Shown: positions 1 through 7,891 of the stretch, piece by piece
Position numbering within the stretch: the stretch's first letter is position 1
Layout of the letters: the number at the start of each line of letters is the position of its first letter
NCBI GenBank assembly: GCA_034665745.1
Contig: JAXDJJ010000021.1
Location: 1 to 56,852 of the forward strand
DNA from: JAXDJJ01 sp034665745
GTDB taxonomy: Bacteria; Actinomycetota; CADDZG01; WHSQ01
DNA: 56,852 nucleotides
Reading direction: 5' to 3'
Notes under the pieces: model-generated
Told to the model about the DNA's origin: nothing
What the model saw: only the letters and a program-made list of their open reading frames with translations
Database searches by the model: none
Position numbers and translations under genes: made by a program

Positions 1-419
1 CGGGGGTTCGCGATCTCCTCGACGAGCTTGGCCGCCGCCTCGGCGGAAGCCTGGTCGGCGGACCCGATCCGGATCGTGCCGTCGTCGTCGATGTCGATCT
101 CGACACCGGTGGTGGAAGTGATCATGTTGATGTTCTTGCCCTTGGGGCCGATGACCTCGCCGATCTTGTCGACCGGCACCTGGATCGCGAGGACGCGTGG
201 TGCGTACTCGGCCAGATCGCTACGCGGCGAGCTGATCGTCTTGTTCATCTCTCCGATGATGTGGAGGCGAGCTTTCTGCGCGGCCTCGAGGGCCTGGCGA
301 AGAACCTCTGCCGGGACACCCGAGATCTTGGTGTCGAGCTGCAATGCAGTAACGACGTCCTCGGTGCCTGCAACCTTGAAGTCCATGTCGCCGAATGCAT
401 CCTCATCTCCGAGGATGTC
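1..419 (-). CDS. pnp: Polyribonucleotide nucleotidyltransferase fragment, reverse orientation (partial)
   Basis: Read on the minus strand from 419 down to 1, this stretch encodes an internal PNPase segment that includes GDMDFKVAGTEDVV, IIGEMNKTIS and the KH-domain motif KIGEVIGPKGKNINMI. It has no start or stop, so both ends are cut. The same segment occurs in forward orientation just downstream, at about 85-90% nucleotide identity by eye with mostly synonymous differences. The two copies meet head to head at 411-420 over roughly ten shared bases. The divergence argues against a simple inverted duplication in one cell. I infer a mis-join with a related strain at a contig end, although a real rearrangement cannot be excluded. 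Confidence 0.8.
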
Positions 420-1235
420 GTGACTGCTCTGCAGCTCGACACGAAGATCTCTGGTGTTCCAGCCGAGGTCCTTCGCGAGGCCCTCGAGGCTGCAGCGAAG
501 GCTCGCCTTCACATCATCGGAGAGATGAACAAGACGATCAGCGCGCCGCGTAGCGATCTGGCGGAGTACGCACCACGCGTCCTCGCGATCCAGGTCCCCG
601 TCGACAAGATCGGTGAGGTCATCGGTCCGAAGGGCAAGAACATCAACATGATCACCACGACCACAGGCGTCGAGATCGACATCGACGACGACGGCACGAT
701 CCGCATCGGTTCGACCGACCAGGAATCTGCCGAGGCCGCGGCCCGCTTGATCGAGGAGACCGTGAACCCACGGATGCCCGAGGTCGGCGAGCGCATCAAC
801 GGCAACGTCGTCAAGACCACCACGTTCGGTGCGTTCATCAATATCGCTCCGAACCGTGACGGTCTCGCGCACATCTCGAAGCTGTCCGAAGAGCGCATCG
901 ACCGGGTCGAGGACGCCGTGAACGTTGGCGACCAGATCGAGGTCGAGGTCACCGATATCGACCGTCAGGGCCGTATCAACCTGACGCCGGTCGCGTGGCT
1001 CGAGCGTCAGGTCGCAGCGGGTAAGACGATCGAAGAGGCCCGTGCTGCAGCGGCCGCCGGTGGCGGAGGTGGCGGCGGAGACCGCGGCCCCCGTCGGGAC
1101 GACCGTGGTGGAGGCAGAGAGCGTGGCGGCAGGGACCGCGACCGTGGTCCTCGCCGTGACGACCGTGGGGGCGGCGGTGACCGTGGCGGAAGCCGCGGGG
1201 GCCGCGAGCGTGCTCCACGCCGAGACGACAACTAG
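411..1235 (+). CDS. pnp: Polyribonucleotide nucleotidyltransferase (PNPase), C-terminal part
   Basis: PNPase is a phosphorolytic 3'-5' exoribonuclease of mRNA decay. The visible part covers the end of the second RNase PH-like domain, a KH domain (KIGEVIGPKGKNINMI), an S1 domain (GNVVKTTTFGAFINIAPNRDGL) shown here only as a motif start, and a Gly/Arg/Asp-rich tail with repeated DRGPRRDDRGGG units. Homology begins at the inverted junction near 411, so the catalytic N-terminus is missing. An apparent upstream start at 261 reads antisense pnp sequence and is spurious. The TAG stop is followed directly by the TTG start of the M16 protease gene, a pnp-pepR-dapB order typical of actinobacteria. Confidence 0.93.
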   Translation, partial: EDVVTALQLDTKISGVPAEVLREALEAAAKARLHIIGEMNKTISAPRSDLAEYAPRVLAIQVPVDKIGEVIGPKGKNINMITTTTGVEIDIDDDGTIRIGSTDQESAEAAARLIEETVNPRMPEVGERINGNVVKTTTFGAFINIAPNRDGLAHISKLSEERIDRVEDAVNVGDQIEVEVTDIDRQGRINLTPVAWLERQVAAGKTIEEARAAAAAGGGGGGGDRGPRRDDRGGGRERGGRDRDRGPRRDDRGGGGDRGGSRGGRERAPRRDDN

Positions 1236-2489
1236 TTGAGATTCGCTCGTACGGTCCTCGACTCGGGGGCCACTGTGGTCACCGAGTCGATGACCGAGGT
1301 CCGAAGTGTGTCGTGCGGTTTCTGGTTCGACGTCGGAGCGCGTGACGAGCCCGACCACCTAGCCGGAACCTCGCACTTCCTCGAGCACTTGTTGTTCAAG
1401 GGAACCCCGAAGCGTTCGGCGAAGGACATCGCAGACCAGTTCGACGCGGTCGGTGGCGACGTCAACGCGTTCACCGGCAAGGAATACACCTGCTATTACT
1501 CGCGGGTCATCGAAGAAGACCTACCGATGGCCCTCGATGTCCTGTCCGACATGATCTTGAACTCGAAGATCGACCCCGATGACTTCAACTCCGAGCGCAA
1601 CGTGATCCTCGAAGAGATCGCGATGCACGAGGACGCTCCCGACGAGCTGGTCCACGATCTCTTCTATCGACAGATGTGGGACGGGCACCCTCTTGGTCGC
1701 CCGGTCCTCGGCTACAAGGAGTCGATCGAGGCGGTCACGCGCGATCAGGTCGCCGGTTACTGGCAAGAGCGCTACGCGCCGAAGAACCTCGTCGTCGCAG
1801 CTGCTGGGAACCTGGATCACGACTACCTGACCCGTCGGGTTGACGAGTTGTTCTCGGACCGGGACGGTGCGCGGACCTCACGCACCGGCGCGGCCCCCGA
1901 AGCTCATCTCGGGGTCAGCGTTAACAAGCGTCCGACCGAACAGGCTCACATCGTGCTCGGGACCGAAGGTTTGTCGCGCTCGCACGAGGACCGTCACGCC
2001 CTTGCTCTCCTCGACACGATCCTCGGCGGGGGCATGTCGTCTCGTCTCTTCCAAGAGGTTCGCGAGAAGAGGGGGCTTGCGTACTCGGTCTATTCGTATC
2101 GCGCCCTGTTCGCGGACACGGGAACGTTCGCGATCTATGCGGGCACGACTCCGCAGAACGCCGAGACGGTCATCGACCTGGCCCTGGGCGAGGTCGATTC
2201 GATCCTCAAAGACGGCGTCACGAAGGCCGAGTTCGACCGTGCCAAGGGGCATGTCCGTGGTTCGCTCGTGTTGTCGTCGGAGGATCCCGGATCGCGCATG
2301 AACCGCCTCGGCAAGCAGCAACTGACCCAGGGCGAGATCCTGTCGATCGACGAGTTGATCGACATCTTCGATGCTTTGACCATGGATGACGTCGCACGCG
2401 TTGCCGACCTTGTCCTTGGGGGACGCAACTTCCAGGTGACGGTGGTGGGCCCCTTCGATGAAGGTGCGTTCGACCGCTACGCGGCGTAG
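1236..2489 (+). CDS. M16 family zinc metallopeptidase (PepR/insulinase-like)
   Basis: This 417-residue protein has the inverted zinc motif HFLEH at residues 47-51 and a downstream acidic motif NVILEEIAMHED that supplies the third ligand. It also has the C-terminal M16 half with GGGMSSRLFQEVREKRGLAY. It is expected to be a cytoplasmic peptidase cleaving peptides or small proteins; the physiological substrate is unknown. The start is a TTG placed immediately after the pnp stop, so translation is probably coupled. Length matches the single-chain bacterial PepR/YmxG group. Placement between pnp and dapB matches the mycobacterial order. Confidence 0.9.
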   Translation: MRFARTVLDSGATVVTESMTEVRSVSCGFWFDVGARDEPDHLAGTSHFLEHLLFKGTPKRSAKDIADQFDAVGGDVNAFTGKEYTCYYSRVIEEDLPMALDVLSDMILNSKIDPDDFNSERNVILEEIAMHEDAPDELVHDLFYRQMWDGHPLGRPVLGYKESIEAVTRDQVAGYWQERYAPKNLVVAAAGNLDHDYLTRRVDELFSDRDGARTSRTGAAPEAHLGVSVNKRPTEQAHIVLGTEGLSRSHEDRHALALLDTILGGGMSSRLFQEVREKRGLAYSVYSYRALFADTGTFAIYAGTTPQNAETVIDLALGEVDSILKDGVTKAEFDRAKGHVRGSLVLSSEDPGSRMNRLGKQQLTQGEILSIDELIDIFDALTMDDVARVADLVLGGRNFQVTVVGPFDEGAFDRYAA

Positions 2490-3233
2490 GTGGACATGAT
2501 CAAGGTCGGTGTGCTCGGGGCCCGTGGACAGATGGGTACCGAGGTCTGCAAGTCGGTCGAGGCCGACGGCGAGCTCGAGCTCGTCGCATCCATCACCCGC
2601 GGTGACCCTCTCGACGGACTGACCACCGCCGGAGCGGACGTCGCGGTCGAGTTCACGACCCATTCCTCCGCCAAGGACAACGTGTTGTTCTGCCTGGCCC
2701 ACGGGATCCACGTCGTGATCGGAACGACCGGGTTCTCCGACGCCGACATGAAAGAGATAGAGAAGGCAGCCACGGAGGGCGAAGCGAATGCGTTCTTCGC
2801 TCCCAACTTCGCGCTCGGGGCGGTTCTGATGATGCGCTTCGCGGCCCAGGCGGCGCCTCTCTTCGCCACCGCCGAGATCACCGAGCGCCACCACCAACGG
2901 AAACTCGATGCACCTTCGGGCACCTCGTTGATGACTGCCAAACGGATGAACGAGGCGCGTGGCGGCAAGTCGTGGGCAACGATGGACGGCGAATCCGAGT
3001 CCGTCGAAGGGAGCCGCGGGGGTGACGTCGGTGGGATCCGCATCCACTCGTTGCGCGATCCTGGCTCGGTGGCGCACCAGGAAGTCATCCTCGGTGCGCC
3101 GGGTGAGCTCTTGACCATCCGTCACGACTCGTTGGACAGGGCTTCCTTCATGCCCGGCGTCGTGCTCGCGATCAAGAAAGTGGCCGAGCGCAACGGCCTA
3201 ACGGTGGGACTCGAGAACCTCCTCGACCTCTAG
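2490..3233 (+). CDS. dapB: 4-Hydroxy-tetrahydrodipicolinate reductase
   Basis: DapB reduces hydroxy-tetrahydrodipicolinate with NAD(P)H in the lysine/diaminopimelate pathway. The N-terminal Rossmann motif GARGQMG is at residues 10-16, the GTTG motif near 78-81, and the catalytic signature ERHHQRKLDAPSGT around 132-145 contains the active-site His and Lys. The length of 247 residues is normal. The start shown is GTG directly after the previous stop; an ATG at 2496 is an equally good alternative. dapA lies one gene downstream. Confidence 0.95.
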   Translation: MDMIKVGVLGARGQMGTEVCKSVEADGELELVASITRGDPLDGLTTAGADVAVEFTTHSSAKDNVLFCLAHGIHVVIGTTGFSDADMKEIEKAATEGEANAFFAPNFALGAVLMMRFAAQAAPLFATAEITERHHQRKLDAPSGTSLMTAKRMNEARGGKSWATMDGESESVEGSRGGDVGGIRIHSLRDPGSVAHQEVILGAPGELLTIRHDSLDRASFMPGVVLAIKKVAERNGLTVGLENLLDL

Positions 3234-3733
3234 TGGCTGCGCGTATAGGTCTAGCGCTCGTCGTGGTGCTGGGTATCACCCTGTTCATCGCCAACCGCGA
3301 TGTGCCCGAGGGACTTGCGGGCCGCCCGGAGATCTCCGTGGAGTTCCCCGAGACGGCTGCGCCGGGCTCAACCCAGACCGCGGTCTTCACGATCCGCAAT
3401 CCCGGACCGAACGAGATGAAGTCGGTGTTCCTCGCGTTCGCTCGCGTGGGTCCTGCACCTGGCGCCAGCGTGATCCCTGTTCCGATCGTGGATCCGGGCG
3501 CGCAACATGTGAACCCGGCGATCGTGTCCATCTCTCCCGAGCCAGAAGCGTCGTCGATCGAAGCCGTCGTCTTCAGGTTCGGCCCGCTAGGCGTCGGCGA
3601 ATCGATCACCATCAGCTTCGAGCTGAAGGTCCCGGAAGATCCCGGGCCGGCGGCCAATTCCGTTTCTGCCTACCCCGGCGAGAACCCCGAGTTGGCAAAG
3701 GGTGTCCGACTGGGAACGGAAGTAGGGGGGTAA
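3233..3733 (+). CDS. Membrane-anchored or secreted hypothetical protein
   Basis: This 166-residue protein begins with a short hydrophobic segment (ARIGLALVVVLGITLFIA), probably a signal anchor. The exported part is predicted to be beta-rich and contains PGSTQTAVFTIRNPGPNEM, a style seen in CARDB/DUF11-type immunoglobulin-like folds. Its GTG start overlaps the dapB TAG stop by one base, so it is probably translated with dapB. I do not recognise the family. Position between dapB and dapA corresponds to a slot with variable genes in actinobacteria. No catalytic motif is visible. Confidence 0.65.
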   Translation: MAARIGLALVVVLGITLFIANRDVPEGLAGRPEISVEFPETAAPGSTQTAVFTIRNPGPNEMKSVFLAFARVGPAPGASVIPVPIVDPGAQHVNPAIVSISPEPEASSIEAVVFRFGPLGVGESITISFELKVPEDPGPAANSVSAYPGENPELAKGVRLGTEVGG

Positions 3734-3742
3734 TTTAGAGAT

Positions 3743-4645
3743 ATGACGAATCCAAGGTTCGGTTCCGTTCTCACCGCGATGGTGACCCCGTTCGCCCCCG
3801 ATGGCTCCCTTAGCGTGGATGGTGCGCGCAAGCTCGCCTCACATCTCGTCGACAACGGGTCCGAGGGGCTCGTGGTCGCCGGAACGACGGGGGAATCCCC
3901 GGTCCTTTCGCACAAGGAGAAGCTGGAGTTGTTCGCCGCAGTCCTCGAAGAGGTCGGGGGCAGGGCCAAGGTGATCGCCGGCACCGGGTCGCCGAATACC
4001 GAAGAGACGATCGCTCTGACCAAAGAGGTCGGCGCGCTGGGTGTCGATGCAGCCCTCGTCGTGACGCCTTACTACTCGCGGCCCCCTCAGAACGGGCTGC
4101 TGGCCCACTACCGGGCTATCGCCGACGCCTCGTCGGTCCCCTTGATGCTGTACGACATCCCGGTTCGGACCGGGCGGCGTGTGGAGATAGAGACGATGGT
4201 CGAGCTTGCCGCCCACCCCAACATCGTGGCCGACAAGGATGCGGTAGGCGACGCGGCCGAAACCCGGAAGCTCCGCTCCGAGCTCGACGCTGCAGGCCTC
4301 ACCGATTTCGAGCTCTACTCCGGCGACGACCCGATGTTGATCGAGCATCTGGATGCCGGCGTCGTGGGCATCGTCTCGGTGTGCTCGCATCTGATCGGCC
4401 CGCAGATCGCTCAGGTCATCAAGCACTACAAGGCGGGGGAGAAGGACGACGCCCAGCAGGCGTTCGCCGGGCTCCTCGACTTCATGAAAGTGATCATGGG
4501 CCTCACGGCCAGCCCGATACCTGTCAAGTACGCGACCGGATTGCTCGGTCTCGACGTCGGCGACCCGAGATTGCCGAACGTTCCTCCGACCCAAGAAGAG
4601 GCGAACACCATCCGTAGCGCGATGGAGAAGCTAGGGCTGTTGTGA
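3743..4645 (+). CDS. dapA: 4-Hydroxy-tetrahydrodipicolinate synthase
   Basis: DapA condenses pyruvate with aspartate semialdehyde, the committed step to diaminopimelate and lysine. The 300-residue TIM-barrel carries the GTTGE motif (residues 48-52), the active-site Tyr137 in LYDIPVRTGR and the Schiff-base Lys165 in VADKDAVGD. It starts with ATG after a GGGGG-rich Shine-Dalgarno region at 3726-3731. It is co-oriented with dapB and rnj at short spacings, which suggests one operon. Confidence 0.96.
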   Translation: MTNPRFGSVLTAMVTPFAPDGSLSVDGARKLASHLVDNGSEGLVVAGTTGESPVLSHKEKLELFAAVLEEVGGRAKVIAGTGSPNTEETIALTKEVGALGVDAALVVTPYYSRPPQNGLLAHYRAIADASSVPLMLYDIPVRTGRRVEIETMVELAAHPNIVADKDAVGDAAETRKLRSELDAAGLTDFELYSGDDPMLIEHLDAGVVGIVSVCSHLIGPQIAQVIKHYKAGEKDDAQQAFAGLLDFMKVIMGLTASPIPVKYATGLLGLDVGDPRLPNVPPTQEEANTIRSAMEKLGLL

Positions 4646-4651
4646 TCGTCC

Positions 4652-6307
4652 GTGCCTGACGCCCCCACCCGGGTGATCTTCCTCGGGGGCCTGGGGGAGG
4701 TCGGTCGCAACATGTTCGCGATCGAGAAGGACTCCTCGATCATCGTGATCGACGCGGGTCTGTCGTTCCCTTCGGACGAGATGCTCGGGATCGATCTGGT
4801 GCTGCCGGACTTCACCTACCTCGCGGAACGCGCGGGTGACGTTCTCGGTGTGATCCTGACCCACGGTCACGAGGACCATGTCGGCGCGCTGTCGTGGTTC
4901 CTCCGCGACGTTCCGGTGCCGGTCCACGGGACGCCGTTGACCTTGGGACTTGCCCGCAGACGCTTGGACGAGTTCGGAGTGAAGGCGGACTTCCGCGAGA
5001 TCAATGCGCCGGGGACCTTGGAGATCGGTCCGTTCAAGTGTCACTTCATCGCCGTATCGCATTCGATACCCGACGCGCTGGCGGTAGCGGTCGACACCTC
5101 GGATGGGCGGTTGCTGTACACGGGTGACTTCAAGCTCGACGACAGTCCTATCGACGGTCGCCTTACGGACCTGGTCACGATCGGACGACTCGCGGACGAG
5201 GGGATCGACCTGCTCCTGTCCGACTCCACTAATGCCGACGAGCCGGGACGGACCGGTTCCGAGGCTTTGGTCGGTGACAAGCTCGACGAGATCTTCGCGT
5301 CTGCGACGCGCTCGATCATCGTGGCGTGCTTCGCGTCGAACCTTCACCGCATCCAGCAGGTGTGCACCGCAGCCGAGAAGGTCGGGCGCCATGTCGCCTT
5401 CGTAGGCAGGTCGATGATCGCGAACGCAGAGGTCGGCCGTGAGCTCGGACATCTGAAGGTCAGCCACGACACGATCGTGGATATCGGGGACATCGACCAT
5501 CTGCCCCCCGACAAAGTGGCGATCATCTGTACTGGTTCGCAAGGCGAGCCGCTGAGCGCACTGTCGTTGATCTCCGCAGGCGAGCACAAGGTCGTGCGCG
5601 TCGAGGAGGACGACACGGTCATCCTCTCCGCCAGTCCGATCCCCGGCAACGAATCGTCGGTCCATCGCGTTATCAACGGTCTGTACCGCGCTAGGGCGCG
5701 CGTCTTCCACGGTGAAGAGGATGGTGTTCACGTTTCGGGCCACGCAGCGTCCGATGAGCTGCGCGAGATGCTCGTGGCCGCAAAGCCACACAACTTCATC
5801 CCGGTGCACGGTGAGTTCAGGATGCTGACGATCCATTCGCAGATCGCTCAAGAGGTCGGTATCGATCCTTCGGTCATCAAGTTGTGCGAGGACGGCGACG
5901 TCATAGAGATGGCCGACGGCAAAGTGACGCGGGGCGACAAGGTGCGCTCCGGAACCATCCTGGTTGATGGCCTCGGCGTCGGTGATGTCGGCCCTGTGGT
6001 CCTGCGTGACCGCAAGGTCCTGGCGGGGGACGGCATCGTGATCTGCGTCGTGACCATCGATTCGAGGACCGGCGAGATCCTCGCAGGGCCCGACATCGTC
6101 AGTCGCGGGTTCGTCTTCGAGGACGAAGCTCAGGATTTCCTGAACGAAGCCGAGGACCGAGTCGAGGAAGCCCTCCGGGCACTCGAGCACGAGAAGGTCA
6201 CCGACTGGCAAGCCATCAAGAAGGCAGTCCGACGCTCGCTGGGCGAGTACGTGTGGAAAGAGACTCGCCGCCGCCCGATGATCATGCCGATCGTCACCGA
6301 GGTCTAG
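4652..6307 (+). CDS. rnj: Ribonuclease J
   Basis: This 551-residue metallo-beta-lactamase/beta-CASP protein has the signature HGHEDH at residues 71-76 and the later motifs SHSIPDA and YTGDFKLD. It also has a C-terminal beta-CASP and RNase J-specific region. RNase J combines 5'-3' exonuclease and endonuclease activity in rRNA and mRNA processing. The GTG start lies 7 bases after the dapA stop, matching the dapA-rnj pairing known from actinobacteria. Its end overlaps the convergent gene at 6304 by four bases. RNase Y is encoded 14 kb downstream. Confidence 0.95.
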   Translation: MPDAPTRVIFLGGLGEVGRNMFAIEKDSSIIVIDAGLSFPSDEMLGIDLVLPDFTYLAERAGDVLGVILTHGHEDHVGALSWFLRDVPVPVHGTPLTLGLARRRLDEFGVKADFREINAPGTLEIGPFKCHFIAVSHSIPDALAVAVDTSDGRLLYTGDFKLDDSPIDGRLTDLVTIGRLADEGIDLLLSDSTNADEPGRTGSEALVGDKLDEIFASATRSIIVACFASNLHRIQQVCTAAEKVGRHVAFVGRSMIANAEVGRELGHLKVSHDTIVDIGDIDHLPPDKVAIICTGSQGEPLSALSLISAGEHKVVRVEEDDTVILSASPIPGNESSVHRVINGLYRARARVFHGEEDGVHVSGHAASDELREMLVAAKPHNFIPVHGEFRMLTIHSQIAQEVGIDPSVIKLCEDGDVIEMADGKVTRGDKVRSGTILVDGLGVGDVGPVVLRDRKVLAGDGIVICVVTIDSRTGEILAGPDIVSRGFVFEDEAQDFLNEAEDRVEEALRALEHEKVTDWQAIKKAVRRSLGEYVWKETRRRPMIMPIVTEV

Positions 6308-7734
6308 AGGGAGTATCCCGCCGTCGAGTAGTCGCCCGAGAGCGAACTTTGGCCTCCGCCAGTGATGAACAGTTTGGTGCCGTCGTCTGTGATCGCGATG
6401 TCACCGGTGAATGTGCCACCTTCGAATTGAGCGGCCCATTGTTGAGTTCCATCTGAGGTGTTGAAGGCGACAACCAAGAACCGCGCGTAGCCAACGCTCG
6501 GGTACAGCCCCTCTACGCCGACGCCGAACACCATTCCGCCCCGCATCCCTCCCACGTACAGAGTGTCGCCGTCAGGGCTAAGAGCTAGTTCGTGGCCGAC
6601 CTCGCCCGTCGGACCCGAGCGTTGCTTCTCCCACAGAACCGCACCTGTTTGTGCGTCGTAGGCAACCACGGTCATGAGGCGCTCGGGGAGACAGCAATCG
6701 GCATGCCCGGTCACGTACACGACGTCTTCGCTGGCGAGGATCGCCAGAGGACGGTCCGAGCCGGCCATCGTGCGCCGCGTCGACCACTTCTCGGCACCCG
6801 TCGCCAAGTCGTAGGCGACTGTCGCGTAGTCATCCTCCAAACCCCAACTCTCTCCAGTAACGAAGACCGTGTCGCCAGAGATGTCGAGGGCATAGGGGTA
6901 CTCACGGTCGTGGGCGGGGCCGTCGTAGCTGTTCTTCCACAGCTGTTCTCCGGTTGCCGCGTCGTAGCCGACCGTCACGTAGTCGGTCTGATTGTTGCCG
7001 GCACCCGGCCCGTTGCTTCTGCCCGTCACCGCAACGATGTCTTGCCCGGTCTCGTCTACCACGCCTGTATCTACGGCGACTGCAACGTCCCAGAAGTTTG
7101 CGTCACCTTGGTAAACCGATGTCCAGTTCTCGTGTCCCGTAGCGATGTCGACCGCGACGGTCGTGAAGTCGTAGTCCGAGATCCCAGTGTCTGTGTAACC
7201 CGAGGCCCCGTAGCCCGTGATGAAAGCGGTGGCGCCGTCTTGGCTCAAGGCAAGACCCTCGATGCGATCCGATACTCCCGAAACGTGTTCCGTTCGCCAG
7301 AGACGGGACCCCGTCGATGCTTCGTACGCCATCAGGTGCATGCCGGTCGCACCCCCGGAGCCACCAACAAGAACGGTTTCACCATCGGGTGTCACGGCGA
7401 TGGTCCGGCCTTCGTCTACACCCTCGCGAGGCTCCGTCGTCACCCAGATCCGCGCTCCGGAGGCGGCGTCATACGCGATGGTCGTGACCTCGCGCTCGCC
7501 ACCGATGACCGTGGTTTCACCTGTCACAAAGACGTGACTACCTGAAGGATCCGTGGCGACCGCATTCGCCGTGTCGTTCGCGGCGCCGGTGCCATCGAAC
7601 GTGGCGGTCCACGTCTCGCACTTGTCATCGTTGCCTGGCTCGAGGCATAGGGGGACGCTGGGTACCTGCGCCAGCGCAGGAGCCGCGACCAGGATGATCG
7701 AGAGGGCGATGGGGATCAGGCGAAGGGGGCGCAC
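6304..7734 (-). CDS. Secreted beta-propeller protein (PQQ-like repeats)
   Basis: From the GTG at 7734 the product begins with a signal peptide (RPLRLIPIALSIILVAAPALA) followed by repeated blades of the type YDAASGARIW, YEASTGSRLW, YDAATGEQLW and YDLATGAEKW. These are the hallmark of PQQ-like beta-propellers. There are about seven blades in roughly 475 residues. No PQQ-dehydrogenase active-site motif was seen, so an enzymatic role is not supported; a surface binding or scaffold role is more likely. A longer reading frame reaches 7836, but the signal peptide fits the internal start. The gene converges on rnj. Confidence 0.8.
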   Translation of the reverse strand: MRPLRLIPIALSIILVAAPALAQVPSVPLCLEPGNDDKCETWTATFDGTGAANDTANAVATDPSGSHVFVTGETTVIGGEREVTTIAYDAASGARIWVTTEPREGVDEGRTIAVTPDGETVLVGGSGGATGMHLMAYEASTGSRLWRTEHVSGVSDRIEGLALSQDGATAFITGYGASGYTDTGISDYDFTTVAVDIATGHENWTSVYQGDANFWDVAVAVDTGVVDETGQDIVAVTGRSNGPGAGNNQTDYVTVGYDAATGEQLWKNSYDGPAHDREYPYALDISGDTVFVTGESWGLEDDYATVAYDLATGAEKWSTRRTMAGSDRPLAILASEDVVYVTGHADCCLPERLMTVVAYDAQTGAVLWEKQRSGPTGEVGHELALSPDGDTLYVGGMRGGMVFGVGVEGLYPSVGYARFLVVAFNTSDGTQQWAAQFEGGTFTGDIAITDDGTKLFITGGGQSSLSGDYSTAGYSL

Positions 7735-7811
7735 GGCACAGGATTTCGCTCCGAGAGGTGCTCGCCCTGCTGTGCAAATGCCCAGAACTGGTGGGTCAAC
7801 CCGAAACTCAG

Positions 7812-7853
7812 CTAGGGCGCTAGGGCATTGAGGCACGTGCCCTAGCGCCCTAG
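7812..7853. repeat. Perfect 16-bp inverted repeat (CTAGGGC-type hairpin)
   Basis: The arms CTAGGGCGCTAGGGCA (7812-7827) and TGCCCTAGCGCCCTAG (7838-7853) pair perfectly around a 10-base loop. A further TGCCCTAGCG follows at 7854-7863. It lies between two divergent genes, where a terminator is not expected, and lacks a T-run. It could be an operator cluster or a cruciform-forming repeat. Its function is unknown. Confidence 0.75.
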
Positions 7854-7891
7854 TGCCCTAGCGGCTTTAGGGGTTATCCACACCTGGGGAA

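Noticed and set aside
261..410. N-terminal extension of pnp from an ATG at 261
   Set aside because: It reads antisense pnp before the inverted junction and has no PNPase homology; real homology starts at about 411.
28..423. Forward open frame of 131 codons at the window start
   Set aside because: The minus strand of this stretch encodes conserved PNPase sequence, so the forward frame is a shadow.
1878..3125. 415-codon minus-strand frame opposite the M16 protease and dapB
   Set aside because: It spans two well-supported genes on the other strand and has no recognisable domain.
4631..6211. 526-codon minus-strand frame opposite rnj
   Set aside because: It lies wholly antisense to a clear RNase J gene; high GC favours long shadow frames.
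7874..7882. TTATCCACA, a perfect DnaA box upstream of ftsK
   Set aside because: A single 9-base box with no cluster and no dnaA/dnaN context is not evidence for an origin.
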